The position numbers were made by a program, and so were the translations under genes. Source: Candidatus Colwellia aromaticivorans (GTDB lineage: Bacteria > Pseudomonadota > Gammaproteobacteria > Enterobacterales > Alteromonadaceae). From it: 64,000 bases of DNA. The notes beneath the pieces are model-generated. The model was not told the origin of the DNA. It ran no database searches and was given only the letters and a program-made list of their open reading frames with translations. The stretch lies in NCBI RefSeq assembly GCF_003333305.1, contig NZ_QOLD01000098.1, positions 1 to 64,000 on the forward strand, written 5' to 3'. This document shows, in pieces, positions 54,499 through 63,684 of this stretch (position 1 is its first letter; the number at the start of each line of letters is the position of its first letter).

Positions 54499-54795
54499 GG
54501 GCGTAGCCACTGTTTTGCTAATAAGCTGCAACCATGCAGCGTTAATTATTAAATAAATAACGAAGTAGTAGGTTGTTTTAACCAGTATAAATGGTCACAT
54601 ATTTAGTGAGGTTGGTATAACGTCATCTTCGAAGTCTTTTGTCGAAGATCCATTGTCCTTTAGTTTGGGTTCAGGAGAATGTGCATCCTGCATTCTCGAA
54701 TAAGTCACATCCATGTGACGTCAGCCTAAAATATCACTGGAATGACGTTTTCGAGCAATTTTGAATTATTCCTGATTAATCTACATAGGCATGTT
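54371..54795. repeat. Extragenic palindromic repeats, block F
   Basis: This occupies most of the 664-bp divergent gap. It starts with copy 2 of the 125-bp direct repeat (54371-54498), then cctcga-type hairpins, the tgcattctcg/gacgtcag unit in reverse orientation, an attccag-type unit, and ends with cctgattaatctacatagg (54771-54789), the inverse of the start of block C. About 120 bp of unremarkable AT-rich sequence follow before the next gene. Confidence 0.82.
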
Positions 54796-54921
54796 AAGTT
54801 AAGAAGTTTAGCTAATTAATTAGCTATTTACCCACATGTCCATATTTATCATTTAGCGTAATAACCAACACGAATATTGTGCTGGTTATATAAAATAAAA
54901 GCAGTAAACGGATTTTAACAA

Positions 54922-56682
54922 ATGGCATTAAATAATAACGTAAAGATCAGCCAAGTCGAGCTAACAAATACTCAAAAGCATTCATGTATTTTACTAGCAG
55001 ATAATACGGTAGATTGTTTTGAAAATGACAAGTATAAAGTGACGGTCTTAGGCCATTTAAGAGCATACAATCAAGCGCAGAAAATTGACGCTAAATATGT
55101 AGCTTCATTATATCAAGGCGACATTGACGCTTTGTATGAGAAAATAGCAGGTCAATTTATCGTCTTTATTTACGATAAACAAACTAACCAGTTGTTTGTA
55201 TTTAATGATCATATGGCGACCATGCCTTGTTATTATTATAAAGAAAACGATAGCATTTGGTTTAGTTTATCTCTTCAATATATTAAGAATATCGCCAAAG
55301 ATAATTTAGTTATTTCTAATCAAGCGATATTTAATTATTGCTACTTCCATTGTATTCCTGCGCCAACAACTATTTATCATTCAGTTTATAAACTTGATAG
55401 CAGTGAGTTACTCGCGATTGAGCAAAATTCAATCACGAGAAAAGGCACGCTATATCGTCCTCACTTTGCTCAAAAATCCACTATAGATTCGGCGCATGAA
55501 CGTTGTTTAGATACCGTAAGGGATATGGTCGCTTTCCATGGTGACGATGCCAATATAGGCGCATTTTTAAGTGGTGGATTAGATAGCTCTACAGTGGCTG
55601 GAGTACTTTCAGATATTAAGAGTAAAACTGGCGAAAAAGCCCGTACCTTTTCTGTAGGGTTTGATGAGCAAGGTTATGATGAAACTTACTTTGCCGAACT
55701 GTCAGCCAAACACTTTGCTACTGAGCATCAAACGTCGTATTTACAAGCGGAGTACATCAGCGAGAACTTTGTTAAAGTGGCTAGTGCCTTTGATGAACCT
55801 TTTGGTAATTCTTCAGCACTTGCTGCGTTTTATTGTGCTTCATTTGCCAAAGAACATGGGATTACAACGCTGCTTGCTGGTGATGGTGGCGATGAGATAT
55901 TTGCGGGTAATAGTCGCTATGCAAAACAGAAGCTATTTCGTCCTTATGAGCTTCTTCCGAACATAGGTCAATCTTTGTGCAAACAAGTTTTTTTGAATAC
56001 GCCATTAAAGAAAGTGCCCGTGGCCAAAAAACTAGCAAGTTATATTGAACAAGCTGACACACCGTTGCCTGATAGGTTGCAAAGTTATAACTTTTTACAT
56101 CGTTTTTCGCCAAGTGAAATTTTTACTGCTGATTTTTTAAAAGACGTTGATCAAGGCTTGCCACTTGAGCAATTACGTGAGCGTTATCAGCAAAGCGGTT
56201 CAAGTAATGCTATTGATAGTATGCTATATATGGATTGGAAATTTACGTTAGCTGACAATGATTTGATTAAAGTGAGCAAGATGTGTGAAATGGCTGGTGT
56301 TACGGTTAAATATCCATTGCTTGAAAAAGAACTCGTTGATTTTAGTTGTAAAATACCTGCCTCAGAAAAATTACCCGGAAATAAACTCAGAGATTTTTTT
56401 AAAAAATCAATGAAAAACTTTCTTGCAGATGAAACGCTGTCTAAACCTAAACACGGTTTTGGCTTGCCGTTTGGTCGTTGGATGCGTACTACGCCAAGTT
56501 TAATCGCACTAACAGAGCAAAGTTTGCAACAGCTAAAACATCGAAATATTATCCAAGCACAGTTCATCGATAAAGTACTTGAAATGCAGAAAAATGAGCA
56601 CTCAGCTTATTATGGTGAACTTATATGGATACTGACGGTATTGGAGTTATGGCTAGGCCAAAGAGACGATGAACTATGCTAA
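54922..56682 (+). CDS. Asparagine synthetase-like protein with degenerate glutaminase domain
   Basis: A 586-residue AsnB relative. The synthetase half is intact, with the PP-loop GAFLSGGLDSSTVAG (near residue 215) and LLAGDGGDEIFAGNSRY. The N-terminal Ntn-like domain begins MALNNNVKISQ instead of MCG, so the glutaminase nucleophile Cys2 is absent and the RGPDD motif is not seen. It should therefore adenylate a carboxylate but take free ammonia or another amine, as beta-lactam synthetase-type relatives do. Its stop overlaps the deacetylase start. Third AsnB-like gene in the locus. Confidence 0.85.
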   Translation: MALNNNVKISQVELTNTQKHSCILLADNTVDCFENDKYKVTVLGHLRAYNQAQKIDAKYVASLYQGDIDALYEKIAGQFIVFIYDKQTNQLFVFNDHMATMPCYYYKENDSIWFSLSLQYIKNIAKDNLVISNQAIFNYCYFHCIPAPTTIYHSVYKLDSSELLAIEQNSITRKGTLYRPHFAQKSTIDSAHERCLDTVRDMVAFHGDDANIGAFLSGGLDSSTVAGVLSDIKSKTGEKARTFSVGFDEQGYDETYFAELSAKHFATEHQTSYLQAEYISENFVKVASAFDEPFGNSSALAAFYCASFAKEHGITTLLAGDGGDEIFAGNSRYAKQKLFRPYELLPNIGQSLCKQVFLNTPLKKVPVAKKLASYIEQADTPLPDRLQSYNFLHRFSPSEIFTADFLKDVDQGLPLEQLRERYQQSGSSNAIDSMLYMDWKFTLADNDLIKVSKMCEMAGVTVKYPLLEKELVDFSCKIPASEKLPGNKLRDFFKKSMKNFLADETLSKPKHGFGLPFGRWMRTTPSLIALTEQSLQQLKHRNIIQAQFIDKVLEMQKNEHSAYYGELIWILTVLELWLGQRDDELC

Positions 56683-57623
56683 GCAATATCATTAGCTTCT
56701 TTTCGCGTCCTATTAGTAGAAACAAACTGACTATTCTTAATTTTCATCAAGTCTTAGCGCATAAAGACGCATTAAGACCTTGGGAGCCTGACAGCGAAAA
56801 ATTCAATTGGCAAATGGCACTGTTACGTAAGTATTTTAGGCCGATATCATTAAGCCAAGGTATGAAGTTACTTGAATCTGGTCAGCTTCCTTCACGATCT
56901 GTAGCGGTAACATTTGATGATGGTTATTTGAATAATTTAACCGTTGCTTTGCCAATTTTGAAAAAACATAAGATCCCCGCAACGGTGTTTATTGCTAGCG
57001 CTTTTTCCGAAGGGAAGAACATGTGGAATGATCGGATTCTTGACCTGTTTGCGCAGCACAATGACATGATGGACCTATCAGTTGCAGGAATGGGGCATGT
57101 TGATGTTTCAGCGCCAGAAAAAAAATTGGCAACAGCACAAAAAACAGTGCTAGAGCTAAAGTACTTTGAACCATCAGTTCGTGATGAAAAAGTAGAGCGA
57201 CTTATTACGAGCAACGGCGGATATGTTGAAGCGCGCAAAATGATGAACGCCTCTGAAATAAAAGAAATAAGTGATGCGGGAATTGAAATAGGGGCGCATA
57301 CACATAATCACCCAATTTTGAATACGCTGACCGTTGCAGAGCAATATCAAGAAATTAAACAGAATCAAGAGTTACTCTCGCATTGGACCAATAAAGCAGT
57401 TACAGGCTTTGCTTATCCAAATGGCAAAGTGGGTATAGATCTGAGTGCAGAAACAGTTAACGTGGTAAAAGAATTAGGATTTGACTATGCCGTATCTACA
57501 GAATGGGGATACGTTAATCAGCAATCGAATCGTTACACGCTAAACCGATTTACCCCGTGGGACAATACGCCATGGAAATTTCAGGCACGAATAGCTATGA
57601 ATTACATCAATGGCAAGCCATAG
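56676..57623 (+). CDS. Polysaccharide deacetylase
   Basis: A 315-residue NodB-domain protein. It has an initial LTILNFHQVL box, the SVAVTFDDGYLNN motif with the Asp-Asp pair (near residues 80-90), IGAHTHNHPIL with metal His residues, and GFAYPNGK. It resembles the exosortase-associated deacetylases in glycan loci. A weak N-terminal hydrophobic stretch does not look like a signal peptide. The ATG lies within the last codons of the upstream gene, so translation is coupled. Confidence 0.87.
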   Translation: MLSNIISFFSRPISRNKLTILNFHQVLAHKDALRPWEPDSEKFNWQMALLRKYFRPISLSQGMKLLESGQLPSRSVAVTFDDGYLNNLTVALPILKKHKIPATVFIASAFSEGKNMWNDRILDLFAQHNDMMDLSVAGMGHVDVSAPEKKLATAQKTVLELKYFEPSVRDEKVERLITSNGGYVEARKMMNASEIKEISDAGIEIGAHTHNHPILNTLTVAEQYQEIKQNQELLSHWTNKAVTGFAYPNGKVGIDLSAETVNVVKELGFDYAVSTEWGYVNQQSNRYTLNRFTPWDNTPWKFQARIAMNYINGKP

Positions 57624-57649
57624 CAATTAAAGGACGTAGACAGTAATTG

Positions 57650-59908
57650 ATGAATGATCATAATAATCATATTGCCCTAGTTATTGGCTTATGCAGCCAT
57701 GGTTTGGCAATGACACGTGCTCTGGCTAAGTGTGGAGTCAATGTTCATGCTTTAGAAGCCAATCTTGACTTGCCAGGAGCGCTGACAAGCTCTGCAAAAG
57801 TGCATAAAGTTGAAAGTATTAAGCAAGATAGTATCATTGATGACTTAATATCATTTAGAGAAAAATTTTCAGTTGACACAAAAATCGTATTGTTACCCAC
57901 AAATGACAACAACGTCAAAATAATTGCAGCCAATATCGCTTTATTGTCGCCTCATTATATTATTAGCTGGGACCATTGCGCTGACACTGTCGCAAGACTG
58001 CTATTGAAAAGTAATATTGAACAACGATGTGAACAAGCAGACCTACTTTATCCAAAATCGTTGGTAATTAATGATACCAATGAGGTAAACAAGGCAATTT
58101 CGCTATTTGAATTTCCAGTGATCATCAAACCGGTCAATCCACAATCAAGTTTTAAAGCATTGCGTTGTGATACGGCAGAACAATTACGCCAGTTAGTCGA
58201 ACAATATAAGCAAGATTTACCCATACTTGTGCAACACTGGATCAGTGGCGGAGATACAGACCTCTTTTTTTGCGCGCTTTATCTAGACAAAGGAAAGGTT
58301 GTTACCCGTTACTTAGGTAACAAGTTAGCGTCTTTTCCGCCGGCCATGGGGCAAACTACCGTGGCGGTTTCTTGTAATGAAACTGAATTGATCGAATTGA
58401 CAGAAAGATTTTTTGATGGGCTAGAAATGTCAGGGCCTGTATCGGTTGAATTCAAGAAAGATCAACAAGGCCGCTACTGGGTTATAGAGCCTACAATAGG
58501 ACGTACCGACTTTTGGGTAGGCTTGTGTATTCGCTCTGGATGTAACTTACCTTACATTGAATATCAAACATGTTTGAATTTACCTACTATTACTGAGCCC
58601 ATACAATCAGCCATTTGGTTTGATAGCGAACGTGATGTTACTGCCTTTTTTAAGCACGTTACGCGATGTAAAATACTTGTTGGAGGTAAAAATATAACTA
58701 CTTTTAGTTATTTAGATAATACAGATTTAAAGCCATTTTATCGTGCTATGGGGCAAGCAAGAAAAAGGTTATGGGTTAAGTTTAGGCCAAAAATACAGCG
58801 ATATATTGGAAAAAGCCAATCTTTAGTCTCGGGTAATGTTATTGAATATTGCTCGCTTGCTGAGCTGCCGGAGGATTGCATAACCTTGCTAAGAAAAAGT
58901 GGTGAAGATAATTTTTTCTTAGGTGAAGATTGGTACCGCAATTTTTGTCAGCATGTAGCTAATCAAGAAGAATTAGTGCGGTTTTATTGTTTGTTTGATA
59001 ATGATGGCAATGCCCAAGCTGTTTTACCCGCTTGGATCCAAATAAGGAAAATTTTTGGCTTTCATCATCGAGCAATCACAAGCCTAACGAATTACTATTC
59101 GCCGATATTTGATTTATGTATTAATGAAACGCTTATCGACAAAAGTAGTGCATACCTAGCATTTTTGAACTATTTTTCTCAGCAAAAAAAACAATGGGAT
59201 ATTATAGATTTTTCACCAATAGCCCCTGAAGTAAAACAAATCATTGCCAATGAAGCTGAACGGACATCTTTGCCATGTTTTAGCTATTTTAAAACGCTAA
59301 ATTTATTTGAACCGAGTATTGCCAGTTTTGATACGTACATTGACGCTCGAGATCCCAAAATAAAGAATACGCTGAAACGCAAAGAAAATAAGCTCACCCG
59401 AAAGTTTGACTGGTCAATTGACATTCTCTCTACACCTAACGATATCAGCGCATCAATGGTAGAGTATCATAGTGTATATAATGCAAGTTGGAAAGAACAA
59501 GAGCCTTACCCTGATTTTATCAACGGTATGGCAGAGGTAGCGGCGAAAAAAGGCAGACTGCGGTTGGGTTTGTTAAAAGTGGATGGTAAAGCCATAGCGA
59601 CTCAGCTTTGGATAGTGGCCAACAACACCGCATATATTTATAAATTAGCTTATGACAGTGATTATCGAGATTACTCACCAGGAACGGTATTAACTAAACG
59701 TATGTTTGAGTACGTGCTTAATAACGATAAAATCACCAAGGTTGATTTTCTTACCGGTGACGATGCCTATAAATCTGATTGGATGTCGAGTAGTCGAACG
59801 TTATTTGGGGTGCAGATGGTCAGCTTGAGACATTTTCGCGGGGTGTTAATTTATGTGGTGGATTATTTGTCAAAACTGCGTCAGAAGCTAAAAAAAGTGC
59901 CTAACTAA
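57650..59908 (+). CDS. ATP-grasp / FemAB-GNAT fusion protein
   Basis: A 752-residue two-part protein. Residues 1-400 are a preATP-grasp plus ATP-grasp ligase: VIGLCSHGLAMTRALAKCGVNVHALE, FPVIIKPVNPQSS, LVQHWISGGDTDLF and VSVEFKKDQQGRYWVIEPTIGRTDFW. Residues 430-750 are a FemAB/GNAT-like transferase: FLGEDWYRNF, WKEQEPYPDFINGMAEVAAKKGRLRLGLLKVDGKAIATQLWIV, and the end KVDFLTGDDAYKSDWMSSSR. The two halves could activate and then transfer an aminoacyl group onto a sugar. The ATG at 57650 is preferred to the TTG before it. The fusion is read from sequence; the reaction is inference. Confidence 0.83.
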   Translation: MNDHNNHIALVIGLCSHGLAMTRALAKCGVNVHALEANLDLPGALTSSAKVHKVESIKQDSIIDDLISFREKFSVDTKIVLLPTNDNNVKIIAANIALLSPHYIISWDHCADTVARLLLKSNIEQRCEQADLLYPKSLVINDTNEVNKAISLFEFPVIIKPVNPQSSFKALRCDTAEQLRQLVEQYKQDLPILVQHWISGGDTDLFFCALYLDKGKVVTRYLGNKLASFPPAMGQTTVAVSCNETELIELTERFFDGLEMSGPVSVEFKKDQQGRYWVIEPTIGRTDFWVGLCIRSGCNLPYIEYQTCLNLPTITEPIQSAIWFDSERDVTAFFKHVTRCKILVGGKNITTFSYLDNTDLKPFYRAMGQARKRLWVKFRPKIQRYIGKSQSLVSGNVIEYCSLAELPEDCITLLRKSGEDNFFLGEDWYRNFCQHVANQEELVRFYCLFDNDGNAQAVLPAWIQIRKIFGFHHRAITSLTNYYSPIFDLCINETLIDKSSAYLAFLNYFSQQKKQWDIIDFSPIAPEVKQIIANEAERTSLPCFSYFKTLNLFEPSIASFDTYIDARDPKIKNTLKRKENKLTRKFDWSIDILSTPNDISASMVEYHSVYNASWKEQEPYPDFINGMAEVAAKKGRLRLGLLKVDGKAIATQLWIVANNTAYIYKLAYDSDYRDYSPGTVLTKRMFEYVLNNDKITKVDFLTGDDAYKSDWMSSSRTLFGVQMVSLRHFRGVLIYVVDYLSKLRQKLKKVPN

Positions 59909-59989
59909 GCGTTATTGAGTATGTGATACATGCTAATAATAAATTAGATATTTGACTCGGTGAATAGTTTTATAGGAAAAGGATAGTTA

Positions 59990-61957
59990 ATGAAATATCG
60001 TGTTGAAATTGATGGATTAAGAGCGTTTGCTGTTCTCCCTGTCATTTTATACCATGCAGGATTTAGCGGTTTTAGCGGTGGTTTTGTTGGTGTGGATATC
60101 TTTTTTGTAATCAGTGGTTATTTAATTACTTCTATTATAGTAAGCGATTTAGAGCAGAATAAGTTTTCAATAATCAATTTCTATGAACGTCGTGCACGTA
60201 GAATACTCCCCGCTTTAAGTTTTATGTTGATAATGACAACATTGGCTTCTTATATATTAATGCCTGCAGAACTACTCAAAGAATTTTCACAGAGCTTGGT
60301 CTCAGTAGTTGTTTTTGCATCAAATATTTTTTTCTTTTTAGAAATTGATTACTTTTCACTCGCTTCAGATGAAATGCCGTTACTACATACGTGGAGTTTG
60401 GCCGTTGAAGAGCAATATTATATTTTCTTCCCCCTGATGCTGGCTTGGTTATGGTTTCTTGGCAAACGCAAAGTGCTTGGTGTCATTATCGGTTTATCTG
60501 TTTTATCACTTATGTTGTCACAATATTGGGTAATGAATGGCCAAGCTGATATGGCGTTCTTTTGGATATTCTCTCGGGCTTGGGAGCTATTTGTTGGTGC
60601 AATACTTGTGTTTATCCCCAAAAATACGCTAACTACTGCTAAACTAAATAACGTGCTCGCCGTGTGCGGGCTAATCTTGATTGTTTTAGCTGTAACATTT
60701 TTTGAAACAAATACGCCCCATCCAAGTGTTTATACGTTAGTGCCTGTGATCGGCACCTTACTTATTATTCGATTTGCTAATTCAAATAACTTGGTTGGTC
60801 GCCTATTGGCACATAAATTTTTTGTGTCAATAGGACTGATTTCTTACTCATTATATTTGTGGCACCAACCAATATTTGCTTTTCTTAGAATGAAATCTGT
60901 CGGCGAACCTTCATTAGCAATATTTTGCCTAGCTATCGCCTTGTCAATTGTAATGGCGATAGTGAGTTATAAATACATAGAAACGCCTTATAGAAATAAA
61001 ACCTTGTATAATCGTAAACGGATTTTCCAACTATCCTTCTTATCATTATCGGTATTTATGTGCATAGGCCTGGTTGGGCATTTTGGTAAAGGTTTTGAGC
61101 AAAGATACAGTCTGCCATCATATAGTGACACGATAGTTTATAGCCCTAAACGCGAAAAGTGTCACACCAAAGGCACGGATTATTTAAAACCAACCCAAGC
61201 TTGTACGTATTTTGGTGATGAAATAACATGGGCCAGTTTGGGAGATAGCCATACTGTTGAACCTGCTTACGCGCTTGCTGAAAAATTGCAAGAACATGAT
61301 CAAGGGCTGCTTCAGTTAAGCTTTAGTGGTTGTTTACCCGCACTTTCTTATAGTGCACCAGAAGCTGGTTGTACCAAATGGCTCAACGATTCGGTTAGTT
61401 ATTTAGAAAATAATAAACAAATTAAGAATGTATTAGTTGGCTTTCGTTACAGTGGAGGGTTATATGGTGAGGGTGTTGACCATTTTCCAGAAATACCAAC
61501 TCGTGTAATACTACAACTAAAGGGCTATGAAGAGGCTTCTGCCGAGCAGCTACTTGAACTTTATTGGCAAAATTTAACGCAGCTACTGACTCGCTTGCAA
61601 AATGCAGGAAAAAAAGTCTATTTACTGTACCCCATTCCAGAATTACCAGTGCATATTAATAAAGCAACAACAGCATTTTCAATATTTAGCCGTGAGCCCA
61701 TTATAGATCTCGAAAGAGCAACAACTAGAGAGTATTATTTACAGCGTAATAGGTTTATATTGAATAAATTAGACAGTTTGACTTATGATACTGATTTAGT
61801 TGCTATTCGACCGTTAGATATTTTATGTGATAGCGAATATTGTCCTGCCGTATATGAAGGAAAAGCACTTTATTTTGATGATGACCATTTAAGTCTTGAA
61901 GGTTCACGAATAGTTATCGAGAAAATAATTAGCTCAGCTTATGCTAAAGCGCGTTAG
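59990..61957 (+). CDS. OafA/YrhL-type acyltransferase with C-terminal SGNH domain
   Basis: A 655-residue membrane enzyme that O-acetylates a surface glycan. Residues 1-360 are the ten-helix acyltransferase-3 domain: YRVEIDGLRAFAVLPVILYHAGF with the catalytic His, GGFVGVDIFFVISGYLIT, ERRARRILPAL, and LLHTWSLAVEEQYY. After another helix (about 350-365) comes a periplasmic SGNH hydrolase-like domain with ASLGDSHTVEP (Ser nucleophile) and the C-terminal DDDHLSLEGSR Asp-x-x-His. This is the OatA-like layout. It stands 81 bp downstream of the fusion gene and converges with the aminotransferase. Confidence 0.9.
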   Translation: MKYRVEIDGLRAFAVLPVILYHAGFSGFSGGFVGVDIFFVISGYLITSIIVSDLEQNKFSIINFYERRARRILPALSFMLIMTTLASYILMPAELLKEFSQSLVSVVVFASNIFFFLEIDYFSLASDEMPLLHTWSLAVEEQYYIFFPLMLAWLWFLGKRKVLGVIIGLSVLSLMLSQYWVMNGQADMAFFWIFSRAWELFVGAILVFIPKNTLTTAKLNNVLAVCGLILIVLAVTFFETNTPHPSVYTLVPVIGTLLIIRFANSNNLVGRLLAHKFFVSIGLISYSLYLWHQPIFAFLRMKSVGEPSLAIFCLAIALSIVMAIVSYKYIETPYRNKTLYNRKRIFQLSFLSLSVFMCIGLVGHFGKGFEQRYSLPSYSDTIVYSPKREKCHTKGTDYLKPTQACTYFGDEITWASLGDSHTVEPAYALAEKLQEHDQGLLQLSFSGCLPALSYSAPEAGCTKWLNDSVSYLENNKQIKNVLVGFRYSGGLYGEGVDHFPEIPTRVILQLKGYEEASAEQLLELYWQNLTQLLTRLQNAGKKVYLLYPIPELPVHINKATTAFSIFSREPIIDLERATTREYYLQRNRFILNKLDSLTYDTDLVAIRPLDILCDSEYCPAVYEGKALYFDDDHLSLEGSRIVIEKIISSAYAKAR

Positions 61958-61985
61958 TTCTAGTTCTTGTCGAAGACATCTATTT

Positions 61986-63095
61986 TTAACTACTAATTAA
62001 AATTTCAGCAATATTTTCTATATCTTGGTCTTTTAAATAAGCGTGCATTGGCAAACTCATCACTTGTTGTGCTAATAATTCAGCTACAGGGAATGCATTA
62101 TTAATAACTACTTTATTATCAAATGCTTGCTGTTGATGCATGCAAGTTTGATAATAAATCATAGCGGGTATTCCGGCTAGATTGAGTTTTTTTATAAACT
62201 TATCGCGTTGTGTTGTTTTTACCGTAAATTGTGCCCAGGCACTTTGATACCCTTTGGGAATATATGGGGTGACCATCGCGTCGCCAAATAATGTCGAATA
62301 TTGATTGGCGATAGCTTCTTTTCGCGCTAATTCAGCAGGGAAAACTTTGAGTTTTTCGAGTAAAACAGCAGCCTGAATAGTATCTAACCGACTATTTAAT
62401 CCGATGCGGATGTTGTCATATTTGTCCTGCCCTTTCCCGTGAACTCTCAGGGATTTGAGGATGTTTGCATAGTCTTCATTATTGGTAAATACGGCACCAC
62501 CATCGCCATAACACCCCAAAGGTTTAGCGGGAAAAAAGCTAGTGGTTGCAATATCACCAAAACTACCGGCAAGTTGCCCGTCAATTTTACCACCAAATCC
62601 TTGAGCAGAGTCTTCAATAATTTTTAAGTCGTACTGTTTAGCTATTTTTTTTAGTTTGGGATAGTCAGCAGGTAAGCCGAATAAATCGACAGAGATAATA
62701 GCTTTTGGTTTCAATTTACTGCTAGTTAATACGTTAACGATAGATTTTTCTAACGCTTCTGGGCAAAGATTAAAGGTTTGAGAATCTACATCAACAAACA
62801 CGGGCGTTGCCCCAACCAAGCTGATGACTTCAGCACTAGCGAAAAAAGTAAATGTTGGGCAAAAAACTATATCCCCTGGGCCTATATCCATAGTCATAAG
62901 CGCTAATTGAAGTGCATCAGTACCATTAGCACAGGTTATGGTGTGTTCAACATTGACATACTGATTAAGTGCTTCTTCTAATTCTTGTACTTCTGGACCA
63001 AGAATATATTTACCATGGTTAAGAACGGTCTGAATTCTCCTGTCAATATTTGACTTTAATTCTTGGTACTGTGCTTGAAGATCAATAAATTGCAT
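61986..63095 (-). CDS. wbpE: UDP-sugar 3-aminotransferase, WbpE/WlbC type
   Basis: A 369-residue PLP enzyme of the DegT/DnrJ/EryC1 family. MQFIDLQAQYQ is the WbpE-type start; ANGTDALQLAL and EDSAQGFGGK are PLP-binding regions, and Lys191 in FFPAKPLGCYGDGGA forms the Schiff base. It would transaminate the 3-keto UDP-GlcNAcA made by the dehydrogenase encoded upstream, giving UDP-GlcNAc(3NH2)A. An in-frame start at 63161 overlaps the acetyltransferase gene; the ATG at 63095 with AGGTTA upstream leaves an 8-bp gap. It is the last gene of the minus-strand wbpB-D-E operon. Confidence 0.88.
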   Translation of the reverse strand: MQFIDLQAQYQELKSNIDRRIQTVLNHGKYILGPEVQELEEALNQYVNVEHTITCANGTDALQLALMTMDIGPGDIVFCPTFTFFASAEVISLVGATPVFVDVDSQTFNLCPEALEKSIVNVLTSSKLKPKAIISVDLFGLPADYPKLKKIAKQYDLKIIEDSAQGFGGKIDGQLAGSFGDIATTSFFPAKPLGCYGDGGAVFTNNEDYANILKSLRVHGKGQDKYDNIRIGLNSRLDTIQAAVLLEKLKVFPAELARKEAIANQYSTLFGDAMVTPYIPKGYQSAWAQFTVKTTQRDKFIKKLNLAGIPAMIYYQTCMHQQQAFDNKVVINNAFPVAELLAQQVMSLPMHAYLKDQDIENIAEILISS

Positions 63096-63103
63096 TGAAT
63101 AAC

Positions 63104-63679
63104 CTAAATAACTGTAATTACATTCTTGGAAAGTTGGTATAACACACCTGTTTGCGGGCAAGTAACAGAGGCGTTACCTTTAATTGGTAAGTTTAGTTGT
63201 TCACCAAATTCACTCATCCAACCTATCTGTTTTGCAGGAACACCGACCATAAGCGCATAATCAGGAACATCTTTATTAACTACTGCGCCAGCGCCAATGA
63301 ACGCAAATTTCCCAACAGTGACGCCACAAACAATTGTACAGTTTGCACCTAACGTGGCACCTTTTTTAACTAGAGTGTCGCGATATTCTTCTTTTCGTTC
63401 TATATGAGAGCGAGGGTTGTAAACATTAGTGAAAACCATGCTTGGACCACAAAAAACATCATCTTCTAGATAAACATTGTCATAAACAGAAACATTGTTT
63501 TGTATTTTACAGTTATCACCAATTTTTACTTTATTACCGATAAAAGCATTCTGCCCAAGTGACACGCCGACACCAATTTTTGCACCTGCACATACATGTA
63601 CGAAGTGCCAAATACGAGAGTTTTCGCCAATAATGGCACCGTCATCAATAATGGCACTTTCGTGAGCATGGTAATTCAT
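63104..63679 (-). CDS. wbpD: UDP-sugar 3-N-acetyltransferase, WbpD/WlbB type
   Basis: A 191-residue left-handed beta-helix acetyltransferase. The hexapeptide repeats are plain ([53 protein letters not shown]), and [23 protein letters not shown] is typical of WbpD. It acetylates the 3-amine to give UDP-2,3-diacetamido-2,3-dideoxyglucuronate. A GTG at 63688 overlaps the upstream stop; the ATG at 63679 is used. It sits between the dehydrogenase and the aminotransferase, as in Pseudomonas and Bordetella O-antigen loci. Confidence 0.88.
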   Translation of the reverse strand: MNYHAHESAIIDDGAIIGENSRIWHFVHVCAGAKIGVGVSLGQNAFIGNKVKIGDNCKIQNNVSVYDNVYLEDDVFCGPSMVFTNVYNPRSHIERKEEYRDTLVKKGATLGANCTIVCGVTVGKFAFIGAGAVVNKDVPDYALMVGVPAKQIGWMSEFGEQLNLPIKGNASVTCPQTGVLYQLSKNVITVI

Positions 63680-63684
63680 AAATT

